Below are positions 32,286 to 41,591 of a stretch of 41,812 nt of DNA, in pieces. How positions within the stretch are numbered: position 1 is the stretch's first letter; each line of letters begins with the position of its first letter. Below the pieces are notes generated by a model. The model ran no database searches, was not told the origin of the DNA, and worked only from the letters and a program-made list of their open reading frames with translations. The stretch lies in contig JAGBGU010000004.1 in assembly GCA_017935785.1 (NCBI GenBank), positions 1 through 41,812 of the forward strand. The letters are read 5' to 3'. Source of the stretch: Bacteroidaceae bacterium (GTDB lineage: Bacteria; Bacteroidota; Bacteroidia; Bacteroidales; Bacteroidaceae). A program made the translations under genes and the position numbers.

Positions 32286-33335
32286 ATGAAGCGTATTTTT
32301 CTATTCATAATTACAGCAGCCATGTGTGGGGCTGTCTGTTTGGCCCAACCATCCAAAAGCCGTACCGCAACAGCCGCTGCTGCCCGCAAGAAAGCAACTA
32401 CGGGTACGAAAAGCGCAACAACAGTGGACAGAGCCACTTTGCAGTTTCCTACAGCTGTACCTATGCCTGAGGATGTGGTGTGGCGTCGCGACATTTACCG
32501 CCAGTTGGACCTGACAAAGGATAAGAATGCTCCCATGTATTATCCCGTAGAACCGATGGGACGCCAGGTAAACTTGTTTACTTACCTTTTCCGTCTGGTG
32601 CTGACGGGCAGAATGCCGGCCTATAAATACAACTTGGACGGTTCGGAATCCTTTGAAAAGGAAGACCGTCTGGAGGTAAAAGAATTTCTGGAAGACAAGA
32701 GTATCTATTTTGAAGAAAAAGACGGACGTCTGGTTGTACAGGACAGTGATGTGCCCAGCGCAGAAGTTACCAGCTACTATATCAAGGAAAGTGTGTATTT
32801 CGACCAACGTACCGGTACGCTCAGGACTAAGGTAACTGCGCTTTGTCCGATATTGATGCGGACAGAGGATGATTTTGGAGGAGATGTCATAGCCACGCCC
32901 TTATTCTGGGTTAATTATGCAGATGCGGCTCCGTGGTTGTCACGCCTGCCTATGATGGGCAGCAATCTGAACAATGTGTCTAACCTGACAGCCGATGACT
33001 TCTTTACCATGAATCATTACGAAGGTAAGATATACAAGACAAATAATCTTCAAGGACGTGTCTTGGCTGCCTATTGCAAAGATGACAGTGCAATGGTAAA
33101 GGAACAGAAGAAGATTGAAAAACAATTGGCAGACTTTGAAAAGAATATCTGGGGACAAGCAGAAGATTCAACTAAGGTGGACAGCGTTGTCACCAAGGTT
33201 GTGAAAACAAAGAAGAGCAGAACCAGAACTTCAGTGGATGAAGGTAATAGCCGTCGGCGCTCTGAGAGTAAGGTTGGCGGAAGCGAGAAGAGTAGCAGCG
33301 CCCCAAGGGTAAGCGTGCGCAGACAACGCAGATGA
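32286..33335 (+). CDS. gldN: T9SS ring protein GldN/PorN
   Basis: A 349-residue exported protein. The signal peptide is MKRIFLFIITAAMCGAVCLAQ. The GldN core is clear: DVVWRRDIYRQLDLTKDKNAPMYYPVEPMGRQVNLFTYLFRL at ~62-103 and the DVIATPLFWVNYADAAPWLSRLP segment at ~199-221. In the T9SS it forms the periplasmic ring with GldK. The last ~50 residues are an unusually long Ser/Arg/Lys-rich tail (TKKSRTRTSVDEG..., RRRSESK..., RVSVRRQRR). PriA begins 22 bases after its stop. Order and length otherwise match the family. Confidence 0.94.
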   Translation: MKRIFLFIITAAMCGAVCLAQPSKSRTATAAAARKKATTGTKSATTVDRATLQFPTAVPMPEDVVWRRDIYRQLDLTKDKNAPMYYPVEPMGRQVNLFTYLFRLVLTGRMPAYKYNLDGSESFEKEDRLEVKEFLEDKSIYFEEKDGRLVVQDSDVPSAEVTSYYIKESVYFDQRTGTLRTKVTALCPILMRTEDDFGGDVIATPLFWVNYADAAPWLSRLPMMGSNLNNVSNLTADDFFTMNHYEGKIYKTNNLQGRVLAAYCKDDSAMVKEQKKIEKQLADFEKNIWGQAEDSTKVDSVVTKVVKTKKSRTRTSVDEGNSRRRSESKVGGSEKSSSAPRVSVRRQRR

Positions 33336-33357
33336 TGTCCTTCAAAAGCGAGCCAAT

Positions 33358-35829
33358 ATGTATGCGGATGTGGTTCTGCCTCTGCCTTTAGACGGAGTAT
33401 ATACCTATAGTTTACCAGCCGGCTTGGAACATAAAGTCCAGGTCGGCTGTCGTGTTTTGGTACCTTTTGGCACCAGAAAAATGTATACGGGTATTGTTAT
33501 GCGTTTACATAACGCAAAGCCGGACTATCCCACTAAGGATATATTGGAGCTGTTGGATGAAACTCCCATTTTGTTACCCGATCAGTTGAAGCTATGGCAT
33601 TGGATAGCTGATTATTATGTGTGCAGTGTCGGTGAGGTGTTCAAGGCGGCCCTGCCTTCTGGGCTAAAGCTTGAAAGCGAAAGTGTGGTGGAGTCTAATG
33701 TCGATTTCGAGGCGGATCACCCGTTAAAACCTTCCGAACAAATGATTCTGGACATACTTTCTGACGGATCCGGTAAAAAGGTGGGCGAATTGCAGCGTAG
33801 CGCCAACATACAGAACATTCTGCCGGTTGTACGCCGGCTTTTGGATATGGGAGCAGTGGTCATAAAGGAAGAAGTACGTAGACAATATAGACCACGGCTT
33901 TTGCATTGTGTCCGCTTGTCGGAAGAGTATTTCAACGAGACCAAACTGGTGCAGATGCACGCGGCTTTGGAAAGACGATCGCCCAAGCAATTCGAACTGC
34001 TGCAGCATTATCTGACACTTTCCGAGGCGGCTTTTTCCATAAAGATGCAGAATCCGGCTCTGCTAAAAGAAGTTACCAAATCACAGTTGATGCATACCGT
34101 AGCCGGAAGTTCTGTGGCGGCCTTTAATTCGTTGCGGACCAAAGGCGTATTTGAAACCTACGACCGCGTAGTTGGCAGACTGGAGTCTTCGGATATGGAA
34201 GGAGAAATCTTCCTGCATCCCCTGAGCCATGCCCAGACAAAGGCTTTGGAGGGAATCCGCGAACAGTGGAAACAGCATCCGGTATGTCTTTTACATGGCG
34301 TGACCAGCAGTGGGAAAACCGAGTTGTACACCCATCTCATTAAAGAGACTCTGGACCAGGGAAAGCAGGTCCTTTATCTTCTTCCGGAAATAGTGCTTAC
34401 CACGCAGCTTACGGAAAGGCTGAAGCGAGTGTTCGGAAACAGACTGGGAGTGTATCATTCCCGTTATCCCGATGCCGAACGGGTGGAGGTATATCAGAAA
34501 ATGCTGTCCGGGAAACCTTATGAAATACTCTTGGGCGTCAGAAGCAGCATTTTTCTGCCGTTTAAGAACTTGGGACTTGTAATCATTGATGAAGAACATG
34601 AGCAGAGTTTCAAGCAGAAAGACCCGGCGCCCCGTTACCATGCCCGTAACGCAGCGATAATGCTTGCCCATCAGAGTGGGGCAAAGGTCCTGCTCGGTTC
34701 TGCAACGCCCAGTCTTGAGAGTTATTATAATGTACAGATTGGGAAATATGGTTTTGTGGCTTTGAAGACACGTTTCCGGGATGTGCAGCTGCCTGCCATA
34801 GAGGTGGTGGATGTAAAGGAACTTCAGCGCAAACGGCTGATGAAGGGGCCTTTTAGCCCGCTGCTTCTTGAAACCATACATTCGGCTTTGGAACAGAACG
34901 AACAGGTTATCTTATTCCAGAACCGCCGGGGGTATGCCCCCACGGTAGAATGCAACGTGTGCGGATGGGTACCCAGATGCCAGAATTGCGATGTCAGTCT
35001 TACGTATCACAAGAATTCGCACCAGTTGGTTTGCCACTATTGCGGCTCTGCCTATTCTGTGCCGTCTCAATGCCCGAATTGTAACGAGACGCAGATAAGG
35101 AGTCATGGGTATGGGACAGAACGGGTGGAAGACCTGATAAAGGAATGCTTCCCCCAGGCAAGGGTGGCACGCATGGATTTGGACACCACCAGGAGCCGTT
35201 TGAATTACGAACAGATCCTGCACGACTTTCAGCAGGGCGAGACAGACATCCTTGTGGGTACGCAGATGGTTACCAAGGGACTTGATTTTGACCGAGTAAA
35301 TGTGGTTGGCATATTGAATGCCGACTCTATGCTGAACCAACCCGACTTCCGTAGCTACGAACGTGCGTTCCAGATGATGGCACAGGTGGCCGGCAGGGCG
35401 GGCAGACGAAGCCGGCAGGGGCGTGTCATCTTACAGACCCGTGATGTGGAGTCGCCTGTGGTGAAGCAAGTTGTGGAAAATGATTACGAATCCATGTTCC
35501 ATGACCAGATGCAGGAACGCACCCTGTTTAATTTCCCGCCATATTGCCGCCTGATTTATGTCTATGTGAAGCACCGTGACGAACGTGTGGTGGAAAAGTT
35601 GTCCCATGAACTCTCTGCGCTCATGCGCCAGGTTTTCTCCCATCGTGTAATGGGACCGGACACCCCGTTTGTCTCCCGTGTGCAACTTATGTATATCCGG
35701 AAAGTTGTACTCAAACTCGAACTGTCCGCCCCAATGAACGAGGCAAGGAAGCGTCTTGCGCAGATTCAGCGTCATTTGCTGTCCCAGCCCCAATACCATT
35801 CCGCCCAGGTCTATTACGATGTGGAATGA
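33358..35829 (+). CDS. priA: Primosomal protein N' (replication restart helicase)
   Basis: An 823-residue cytosolic helicase that reloads the replisome at stalled forks. The N-terminal 3'-DNA-binding domain starts at YADVVLPLPLDGVYTYSLP. Walker A is GVTSSGKT at 314-321, the Walker B box is DEEH at 411-414, and a zinc-binding insert has Cys pairs from C532/C535 and C541/C544 to C572/C575. Helicase motifs LVGTQMVTKGLDFDRV and AQVAGRAGR complete it. Length is normal for PriA. The start is ATG 33358; the two upstream ATGs at 33332 and 33335 are out of frame. It follows gldN by 22 bases and is likely read from the T9SS transcript, at least partly. Confidence 0.96.
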   Translation: MYADVVLPLPLDGVYTYSLPAGLEHKVQVGCRVLVPFGTRKMYTGIVMRLHNAKPDYPTKDILELLDETPILLPDQLKLWHWIADYYVCSVGEVFKAALPSGLKLESESVVESNVDFEADHPLKPSEQMILDILSDGSGKKVGELQRSANIQNILPVVRRLLDMGAVVIKEEVRRQYRPRLLHCVRLSEEYFNETKLVQMHAALERRSPKQFELLQHYLTLSEAAFSIKMQNPALLKEVTKSQLMHTVAGSSVAAFNSLRTKGVFETYDRVVGRLESSDMEGEIFLHPLSHAQTKALEGIREQWKQHPVCLLHGVTSSGKTELYTHLIKETLDQGKQVLYLLPEIVLTTQLTERLKRVFGNRLGVYHSRYPDAERVEVYQKMLSGKPYEILLGVRSSIFLPFKNLGLVIIDEEHEQSFKQKDPAPRYHARNAAIMLAHQSGAKVLLGSATPSLESYYNVQIGKYGFVALKTRFRDVQLPAIEVVDVKELQRKRLMKGPFSPLLLETIHSALEQNEQVILFQNRRGYAPTVECNVCGWVPRCQNCDVSLTYHKNSHQLVCHYCGSAYSVPSQCPNCNETQIRSHGYGTERVEDLIKECFPQARVARMDLDTTRSRLNYEQILHDFQQGETDILVGTQMVTKGLDFDRVNVVGILNADSMLNQPDFRSYERAFQMMAQVAGRAGRRSRQGRVILQTRDVESPVVKQVVENDYESMFHDQMQERTLFNFPPYCRLIYVYVKHRDERVVEKLSHELSALMRQVFSHRVMGPDTPFVSRVQLMYIRKVVLKLELSAPMNEARKRLAQIQRHLLSQPQYHSAQVYYDVE

Positions 35830-35891
35830 TTGGAAAACGGTTCTTTCGTTGTCATTTTGGACCTGTGGACCTGGTCTTTATTTACACGACC

Positions 35892-37994
35892 TCAGAACTT
35901 TAGTTTCCTCCTTTTCTTTTTGGGCGCTTCAGGCTCCGGCTTCAGCTCCGGGTAACTGATTCTGGTGTGATAGATAGTCTTTAGCTTAGACTTAAAGACA
36001 TCCTTTGCCGCCTGTATGTCAAGGAATGTGATGGGACATTGGTTAAAGTAGCCTTCTCTAATTTGCCCGTCAATGATTTTGTCCACCAGTGCGCTTATGC
36101 TTTCCTCCGTGTACGAGGGAAGACTCCTTGATGCGGCTTCCACGCCGTCAGCCATCATAAGAATGGCCTGTTCGATTGTGCTGGGGTTTGGGCCGGGATA
36201 GGTAAACAACCCTTCGTCAATCTCCTTGTCGGGGAACTGGTTTTTGTACGAGATGTAGAAGTATTTGGCCATGCTTTTGCCATGGTGTGTACTGATGAAG
36301 TCCATGATAACCTGGGGCAGCTTGTGCTTCTCTGCCAGTCTTAATCCGTCTTTTACATGGCCGATAATTATTCTTGCACTTTCTTCAAGCGGCAGTCCGT
36401 CATGAGGATTTACACCGGTTTGGTTTTCTGTGAAAAAGACCGGATTCTCCAGTTTCCCGATGTCATGGTACAAGGCTCCCGTACGTACCAACTGGCTTTT
36501 GGCTCCAATGTGGTTGGCCACTTCGGCGGCCAGATTGGCCACCTGCATGGTGTGTTGGAATGTGCCCGGAGCTTCTTCGCTCAGCCTGCGCAGAATCTGG
36601 TTGTTGATGTTTGAAAGTTCAACCAGTGTTACATTGGATGTGAAACCGAACATGCGTTCAATGGCAAAGAGCAGCAGATAGGATATGGTGCTGAGCACGC
36701 CGGCAATGATAAGATATATGTAGTCCCAAACCTCAATGGTCTTGCCCCCAAAGAATAGCCCGTCTATAAGATCCAGACAGAAATGGGTTATACAGGTGGA
36801 GATAATGACCAGCACCACTGTGGTAAACAAGTCGCTGCGCTGTGTCAGCTGCCGCAGGCTGTAGCTGGCCGTAAGGCCGGCAAAAGTCTGGATGACAAGG
36901 AACTCAAAGGGGTTGGACAGGGCTATGGCACAGGTAAAGAGGGTTATCATGTGTGTGACAAAGGCTGTGCGCGAGTCTAAGAAGATGCGTACGAATATTG
37001 GAAGGATACAATAGGGAATCACAAGCACACTCATTAGCTGCTGCTGTACAAGCGTATAGGTGATAAGCGGGAATATCAGGAAAAGGCAGGTCACAAAGAT
37101 AACGGTGCGCAGCCTTTCAAGGTAATCGTTGCGAAATTGTTGGAAATAAAGCAGAATGAAAAGGGCCATTGTAAAGGCATACAGCACGCGGCCGGTCAGT
37201 TGCATCATACGTTCGGCCGTGGTCTTGGAACGTTCCTGCTGGTGTTTCTCCATGGATTTCAGCACGTTGTATGTGTACTCGTCCACAATCTGCCCCCGGT
37301 CCACAATCTTTTCACCCACCTTCACTCTCCCGATATACGGAATCAGATAGTCGTTAAGCTCTTGCCGTTGTTGTTGCGACTTTTCAATGTCAAAACGCAG
37401 ATTGCTGCTTATGAAACGCGACAGGTCGAGATGTTGCAGATGGTATAGTTCATAATGAATCGTGTCCTTTTCGTCCATGACGAACTCGTATGCCGTTTTG
37501 GCTGTGAATATGTTGTTCAGAGGGCAGCTTACGGCTTCGTTTTCCGCATATAACCTTATGTTATGTACCCGTTCCTCCTCCATCTCGTCATAGTCCGAGA
37601 TTTCCATTACGCCTCTTTTGTATATCTCGGAAAGTTTCTCTGTCACATGCTCCAGATAATGTGCGGGCACGTCCGGGTGGCTCTTAGCAAAATCATCCTT
37701 AAAGGCCGTAATCTGCTGCTCCTTTACTGAAGGATTTATTTCAAAGTATGGTTCGTAGTATTGTTGCAGGCTGTCCCTTTCCTTGGCCAGAGTCTCATCA
37801 GACTTCCAGATGCGGAAACTGTCCGTTGCAATAACGGGGCTTTCGTCCCAGGGTTCTCCCAGCTTGTAGTCGTGCCCTATCTTCTGTTCCTGGGGCATGC
37901 CCAGAACCAGAATGGTGACAGAAATGATACAGAACGCTATCCTGTACAGGTAGTCGCGTGTGTGAAGTGTACGATGGTGATTGTTTCTACTCAT
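35892..37994 (-). CDS. 7TM-HD domain protein, PgpH-like cyclic-di-AMP phosphodiesterase
   Basis: A 700-residue membrane protein of the 7TMR-HD family. One N-terminal transmembrane helix (~15-34) is followed by an extracytoplasmic 7TMR-HDED domain (~35-280), seven membrane helices (~280-455) and a cytosolic HD domain (~480-670). The HD motif is intact in TGALYHDIGK, with His510-Asp511, and accessory His residues are in HTMQVANLAAEVANH, NPHDG, IIIGHVKDG and ISTHHGKS. In Listeria PgpH the same fold degrades cyclic-di-AMP; the same role here is inference. It converges with priA (62-base gap) and diverges from gltX. Length is normal. Confidence 0.88.
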   Translation of the reverse strand: MSRNNHHRTLHTRDYLYRIAFCIISVTILVLGMPQEQKIGHDYKLGEPWDESPVIATDSFRIWKSDETLAKERDSLQQYYEPYFEINPSVKEQQITAFKDDFAKSHPDVPAHYLEHVTEKLSEIYKRGVMEISDYDEMEEERVHNIRLYAENEAVSCPLNNIFTAKTAYEFVMDEKDTIHYELYHLQHLDLSRFISSNLRFDIEKSQQQRQELNDYLIPYIGRVKVGEKIVDRGQIVDEYTYNVLKSMEKHQQERSKTTAERMMQLTGRVLYAFTMALFILLYFQQFRNDYLERLRTVIFVTCLFLIFPLITYTLVQQQLMSVLVIPYCILPIFVRIFLDSRTAFVTHMITLFTCAIALSNPFEFLVIQTFAGLTASYSLRQLTQRSDLFTTVVLVIISTCITHFCLDLIDGLFFGGKTIEVWDYIYLIIAGVLSTISYLLLFAIERMFGFTSNVTLVELSNINNQILRRLSEEAPGTFQHTMQVANLAAEVANHIGAKSQLVRTGALYHDIGKLENPVFFTENQTGVNPHDGLPLEESARIIIGHVKDGLRLAEKHKLPQVIMDFISTHHGKSMAKYFYISYKNQFPDKEIDEGLFTYPGPNPSTIEQAILMMADGVEAASRSLPSYTEESISALVDKIIDGQIREGYFNQCPITFLDIQAAKDVFKSKLKTIYHTRISYPELKPEPEAPKKKRRKLKF

Positions 37995-38059
37995 ATCCGT
38001 TTTTTCCTTATTGGTTGCGAAAATACGAAAAAATATCCGTATATATACGAAAAATATTG

Positions 38060-38067
38060 TAATTTTG
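38060..38067 (+). promoter_or_regulatory. Bacteroidetes -7 element of gltX-waaA
   Basis: TAATTTTG fits TAnnTTTG and is 25 bases before the gltX ATG at 38093. A -33 match is not clear. Confidence 0.55.
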
Positions 38068-38092
38068 TGTGAAATTTAATTAAATCATAGTT

Positions 38093-39655
38093 ATGTCAGA
38101 CAGAAAAGTACGTGTTCGGTTTGCGCCAAGCCCCACCGGACCTTTGCATATAGGCGGTGTTCGCACAGCTTTGTATAATTATCTTTTCGCACGCCAGAAC
38201 GGTGGCGATATGATTCTGCGAATAGAGGATACAGACTCTACCCGCTTTGTGCCCGGAGCCGAGGAATACATCATAGAATCCTTCAAATGGCTGGGAATCC
38301 AGTTCGATGAGGGAGTGGGAATCGGCGGACAGTATGGACCCTATCGCCAGAGCGAACGCCGCGAAATATACAAGCAGTACGTAACCCGGCTTCTGGATGC
38401 CGGCAAGGCATATATCGCTTTTGATACACCGGAAGAGCTGGATGCCAAGCGTGCCGAAGTGGAGAACTTCCAGTATGATGCCTCCACACGTCTTCAGATG
38501 CGCAACTCGCTTACGCTTTCCGCTACAGAGGTGGAACGCCTGATAGCCGAGGGTAGCCAATATGTGGTGCGCTTCCTTATAGAGCCGGGCAGAGATGTCC
38601 TGGTGGACGATGTAATCCGTGGCGAGGTGCGTATAAATTCAAGCATACTTGATGACAAGGTACTTTACAAGAGTGCAGACGAACTGCCCACCTATCATTT
38701 GGCTAATATTGTGGATGACCACCTCATGGAAGTCACCCATGTGATCCGTGGCGAGGAATGGCTCCCCAGCGCACCTTTGCACGTCCTGCTTTACGAAGCC
38801 TTTGGCTGGACCGACACCATGCCCCGTTTTGCCCACCTGCCCCTGTTGCTCAAGCCTGTGGGCAATGGTAAGCTGAGCAAGCGCGACGGTGACAAACTTG
38901 GTTTCCCCGTATTCCCCTTGGAATGGCACGACCCCAAGAGCGGAGAGATAAGCAGCGGCTACCGCGAGAAAGGCTATCTGCCCCAGACTGTAGTCAACTT
39001 CCTTGCCCTGCTCGGATGGAATCCTGGTAATGACCATAGCGAGGTGCTTTCCATGGAGCAGCTCATCCAATTGTTCGACCTTGGCAAGTGCTCAAGAAAC
39101 GGAGCGCGTTTCGACTATGTAAAGGCTGCCTGGTTCAACCACCAGTATCTGGTAAACCAGCCCGATGAGGCTTGGGTGCCGGCCTTGCAGAAGATACTCG
39201 GGGAGAACGGTATAGTGTCCACTCCTGAAAAGATGGCAGAAGTGGTGCGGATGATGAAACTCAAGGTCATAGAGTACGTAGACGGTGAGGGCAATAAGAA
39301 AAAACGCAATGTAAGTTTTGTCAGCGATCTGTGGCCGCTGGTGCGTTTCTTCTTTGTGGCGCCCGAAACCATTGACCGCGAGGATAAGTTTGTACGTAAG
39401 AACTGGAAGGAAAACACCGCTTCCGAGATGAAGCAGTTGGCCGAAGTGCTTTCCACCATAGAGGATTTCTCCGTTGAAGGACAGAAGCAGGTGGTGGATG
39501 CCTGGACCGAGGAGAACGGTATGCGTCCCTGGAATGCCTGGCGCATCTGTCTGGTCGGAGCAGGCCAAGGTCCTGATATGTACGAATTGGCCGCTTTCCT
39601 TGGCCGTGAGGAAACGCTCAGCCGCATGCAAAAAGCCATAGAACTTCTGGGATGA
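38093..39655 (+). CDS. gltX: Glutamyl-tRNA synthetase
   Basis: A 520-residue class I aminoacyl-tRNA synthetase that charges tRNA-Glu. The HIGH box appears as H19-I-G-G in [18 protein letters not shown], and the KMSKS box as K260-L-S-K-R in [12 protein letters not shown]. Other family segments are FSPSPT-like start strings (RFAPSPTG), [24 protein letters not shown] and the C-terminal anticodon-binding helices. The protein is of the non-discriminating or discriminating type; the sequence alone does not show which. Its stop TGA overlaps the waaA start (ATGA), so the two genes are translationally coupled. Confidence 0.97.
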   Translation: MSDRKVRVRFAPSPTGPLHIGGVRTALYNYLFARQNGGDMILRIEDTDSTRFVPGAEEYIIESFKWLGIQFDEGVGIGGQYGPYRQSERREIYKQYVTRLLDAGKAYIAFDTPEELDAKRAEVENFQYDASTRLQMRNSLTLSATEVERLIAEGSQYVVRFLIEPGRDVLVDDVIRGEVRINSSILDDKVLYKSADELPTYHLANIVDDHLMEVTHVIRGEEWLPSAPLHVLLYEAFGWTDTMPRFAHLPLLLKPVGNGKLSKRDGDKLGFPVFPLEWHDPKSGEISSGYREKGYLPQTVVNFLALLGWNPGNDHSEVLSMEQLIQLFDLGKCSRNGARFDYVKAAWFNHQYLVNQPDEAWVPALQKILGENGIVSTPEKMAEVVRMMKLKVIEYVDGEGNKKKRNVSFVSDLWPLVRFFFVAPETIDREDKFVRKNWKENTASEMKQLAEVLSTIEDFSVEGQKQVVDAWTEENGMRPWNAWRICLVGAGQGPDMYELAAFLGREETLSRMQKAIELLG

Positions 39656-40884
39656 TATACTCGCTGGCAATATTTCTCTATATGTTGGCCGTTATTGTCA
39701 TTTCGCCTTTCCACCGGAAGGCGAGGGCCATTGTGCGCGGCCATATAGATACTTTCCGGATACTCAGGAGCAAGATCGACCGCAATGCACGCTATGTATG
39801 GTTTCATGCGGCCAGTCTGGGCGAGTTTGAACAGGGACGTCCGCTTATAGAACGTTTCCGTAGGGAACATCCCGAATTCAAGATACTGCTGACGTTCTTC
39901 TCTCCTTCGGGCTACGAGGTGCGCAAGAATTACGAAGGGGCCGATGTCATCTGCTACCTGCCGTTTGATACGCCGGGCAACGTGATGAGCTTTTTCCGTT
40001 TGGTGCGTCCGGAGATGGCGTTCTTCATCAAATATGAGTTTTGGTGGAACTTCCTCAAGGCATGCAAGCATCTGAACATCCCTGTATATAGCATCAGCAG
40101 CATATTCCGTTCCAATAAGGTGTTTTTCCGCTGGTACGGCAAAGGCTATTCTTCCGTGTTGCACCTTGTGAGTCATTTCTTTGTGCAGGACGAGGAAAGC
40201 GCACGCCTGTTGGGCCGTCTGGATATCAGGGATAATGTAACCATTGTGGGAGATACCCGCTTCGACCGTGTGTTGGATATCCAGGCCAAAAGCCGCGAGC
40301 TCCCCCTGGTAGAGGCCTTTGCAGCTGACTGTAAGTCTGTATTTGTGGCAGGAAGCTCATGGCCGCAGGATGAGGATATCATTATACCTTATTTTAATAA
40401 GCATCCGCAGATGAAGCTCATCCTTGCACCTCATGTCATTGATGAGGCGCATCTGAAGCACATTGAGTCCAAGCTGAAACGTCCCTTTGTCCGTTATACC
40501 GAGGCTGATGAAAATACTGTGGCCAAAGCGGACTGCCTGATTATAAACTGTTTCGGTCTGCTCAGCAGCATTTACCGCTACGGCAATCTGGCATACGTGG
40601 GCGGTGGTTTCGGTGCCGGCATACACAATGTGCCCGAGGCGGCGGTATACGGCATCCCCGTTCTGTTCGGCCCCAACAACAAGGGGTTCCGCGAGGCGCA
40701 GGATCTGCTCAGAATGGGCGGCTGTTTTGAGATAACCGGCCAGCCCTTGTTCAATGCCTTGGTGGATAAGCTCACAGGCAATCCCCGTCTTAGTGCAAAG
40801 AAAGGAGCCTTGTGCCGCGACTATATTAAGTCCAATGCCGGAGCCACGGATACCATATTCAGCACCTTGCAGTTGGATGTGTAG
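39652..40884 (+). CDS. waaA: 3-deoxy-D-manno-octulosonic acid transferase (Kdo transferase)
   Basis: A 410-residue GT30 glycosyltransferase that adds Kdo to lipid A precursors at the inner face of the cytoplasmic membrane. Residues 1-17 are a membrane anchor ([19 protein letters not shown]). The N-terminal half has [21 protein letters not shown] with the catalytic Glu, and [13 protein letters not shown]; the C-terminal half has [17 protein letters not shown], and the nucleotide-sugar site [30 protein letters not shown]. It overlaps gltX by 4 bp. A 22 bp-period repeat array that ends in a T-run follows at 40934-41017 and probably terminates the operon. Confidence 0.95.
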   Translation: MIYSLAIFLYMLAVIVISPFHRKARAIVRGHIDTFRILRSKIDRNARYVWFHAASLGEFEQGRPLIERFRREHPEFKILLTFFSPSGYEVRKNYEGADVICYLPFDTPGNVMSFFRLVRPEMAFFIKYEFWWNFLKACKHLNIPVYSISSIFRSNKVFFRWYGKGYSSVLHLVSHFFVQDEESARLLGRLDIRDNVTIVGDTRFDRVLDIQAKSRELPLVEAFAADCKSVFVAGSSWPQDEDIIIPYFNKHPQMKLILAPHVIDEAHLKHIESKLKRPFVRYTEADENTVAKADCLIINCFGLLSSIYRYGNLAYVGGGFGAGIHNVPEAAVYGIPVLFGPNNKGFREAQDLLRMGGCFEITGQPLFNALVDKLTGNPRLSAKKGALCRDYIKSNAGATDTIFSTLQLDV

Positions 40885-40933
40885 TGACGTCTGGCTTCTG
40901 CGAAAAATCTTTACATAAAATTTATCCAAAAAT

Positions 40934-41017
40934 AACACTTAAGTGTTTTTGCAGAAACACTTAAGTGTTACTCCGGAAAGACTTAAGTAAAACTCAAGAA
41001 ACACTTAAGTCTTTTTT
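40934..41017 (+). repeat. 22 bp-period palindrome array, also a terminator after waaA
   Basis: Palindromic units begin at 40934, 40956, 40978 and 41000, exactly 22 bases apart. Units 1 and 2 are AACACTTAAGTGTT, unit 3 is AAGACTTAAGTAAA, and unit 4 is AACACTTAAGTCTT; 8-base spacers separate them. AAGACTTAAGT (40978-40988) and ACTTAAGTCTT (41003-41013) also pair with each other over 11 bp and are followed by seven T, which makes a good intrinsic terminator. The exact 22-base period equals about two DNA turns, so a protein-binding array is also possible. Confidence 0.75.
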
Positions 41018-41251
41018 TCATGTGTTTTCGAAAGGTTTTTCATGGTTTTGTATTTGCTTGACTATAAGAGGGTTGGTAATTTTTGTATTTTCTTCACTCG
41101 GTCCAAAATCCCTTTTTCTTCTTTTTTGACAAATGAAGACAATGGCACGCCGATGCGACAGATTTTTGAGTAGTGAGTAATGAGACGTGAGCGATGAGAT
41201 TTGACATAAGAACATAAGGACATAAGTTTTTATGAGACACATAGTTCACAG
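41018..41251. other. Low-complexity gap before the right hairpin mosaic
   Basis: A T-rich then purine-rich stretch with short direct repeats of the type GAGTAGTGAGTAATGAGACGTGAGCG and ACATAAGAACATAAGGACATAAG. No gene, RNA or terminator is recognised. Confidence 0.4.
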
Positions 41252-41591
41252 CCGTCTTTGCAGACGGCGGATGTGTGGGATACGCTTGAGTACCACGGGT
41301 TCAAGAACCCGCGGCTATTCGCCCTTTCGGGCATCGCGTCTTTCAGACGCCCCCACCTTCAGAAATAAGGATAATCAAAAAGGCGTCTGGAAGACGCGAA
41401 CATGAATAGCCGGGGGCTTTCAAGCCTCCGGTTTTGTAATGTCCGCATATAAATGGCGTCTGAAAGACGCGAAGTTAAATAGCCGCGGACTTTCAAGTCC
41501 GTGGAAACCAATACATACGTCTACTGGAAAACCGTCTGGAAGACGGGAAACGGCAACGTATACAACGGCTCAAAGTAGATGGTCATGCTGA
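41252..41591 (+). repeat. Right copy of ~340 bp hairpin-mosaic repeat
   Basis: Inverted relative to 57-396 and about 95% identical. The hairpins in order are: GCCGTCT/AGACGGC (41251-41268), CGGGTT/AACCCG (41296-41311), GCCC/GGGC (41321-41332), GCGTCT/AGACGC (41336-41350, again at 41383-41397 and 41456-41470), arms CCGGGGGCTT/AAGCCTCCGG (41410-41431), arms CCGCGGACTT/AAGTCCGTGG (41483-41504), and CCGTCT/AGACGG (41532-41546). Two successive modules have the same form: GCGTCT hairpin, then GAA plus a few bases plus AATAG, then a 22-base hairpin with central CTTTCAAG. Confidence 0.85.
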
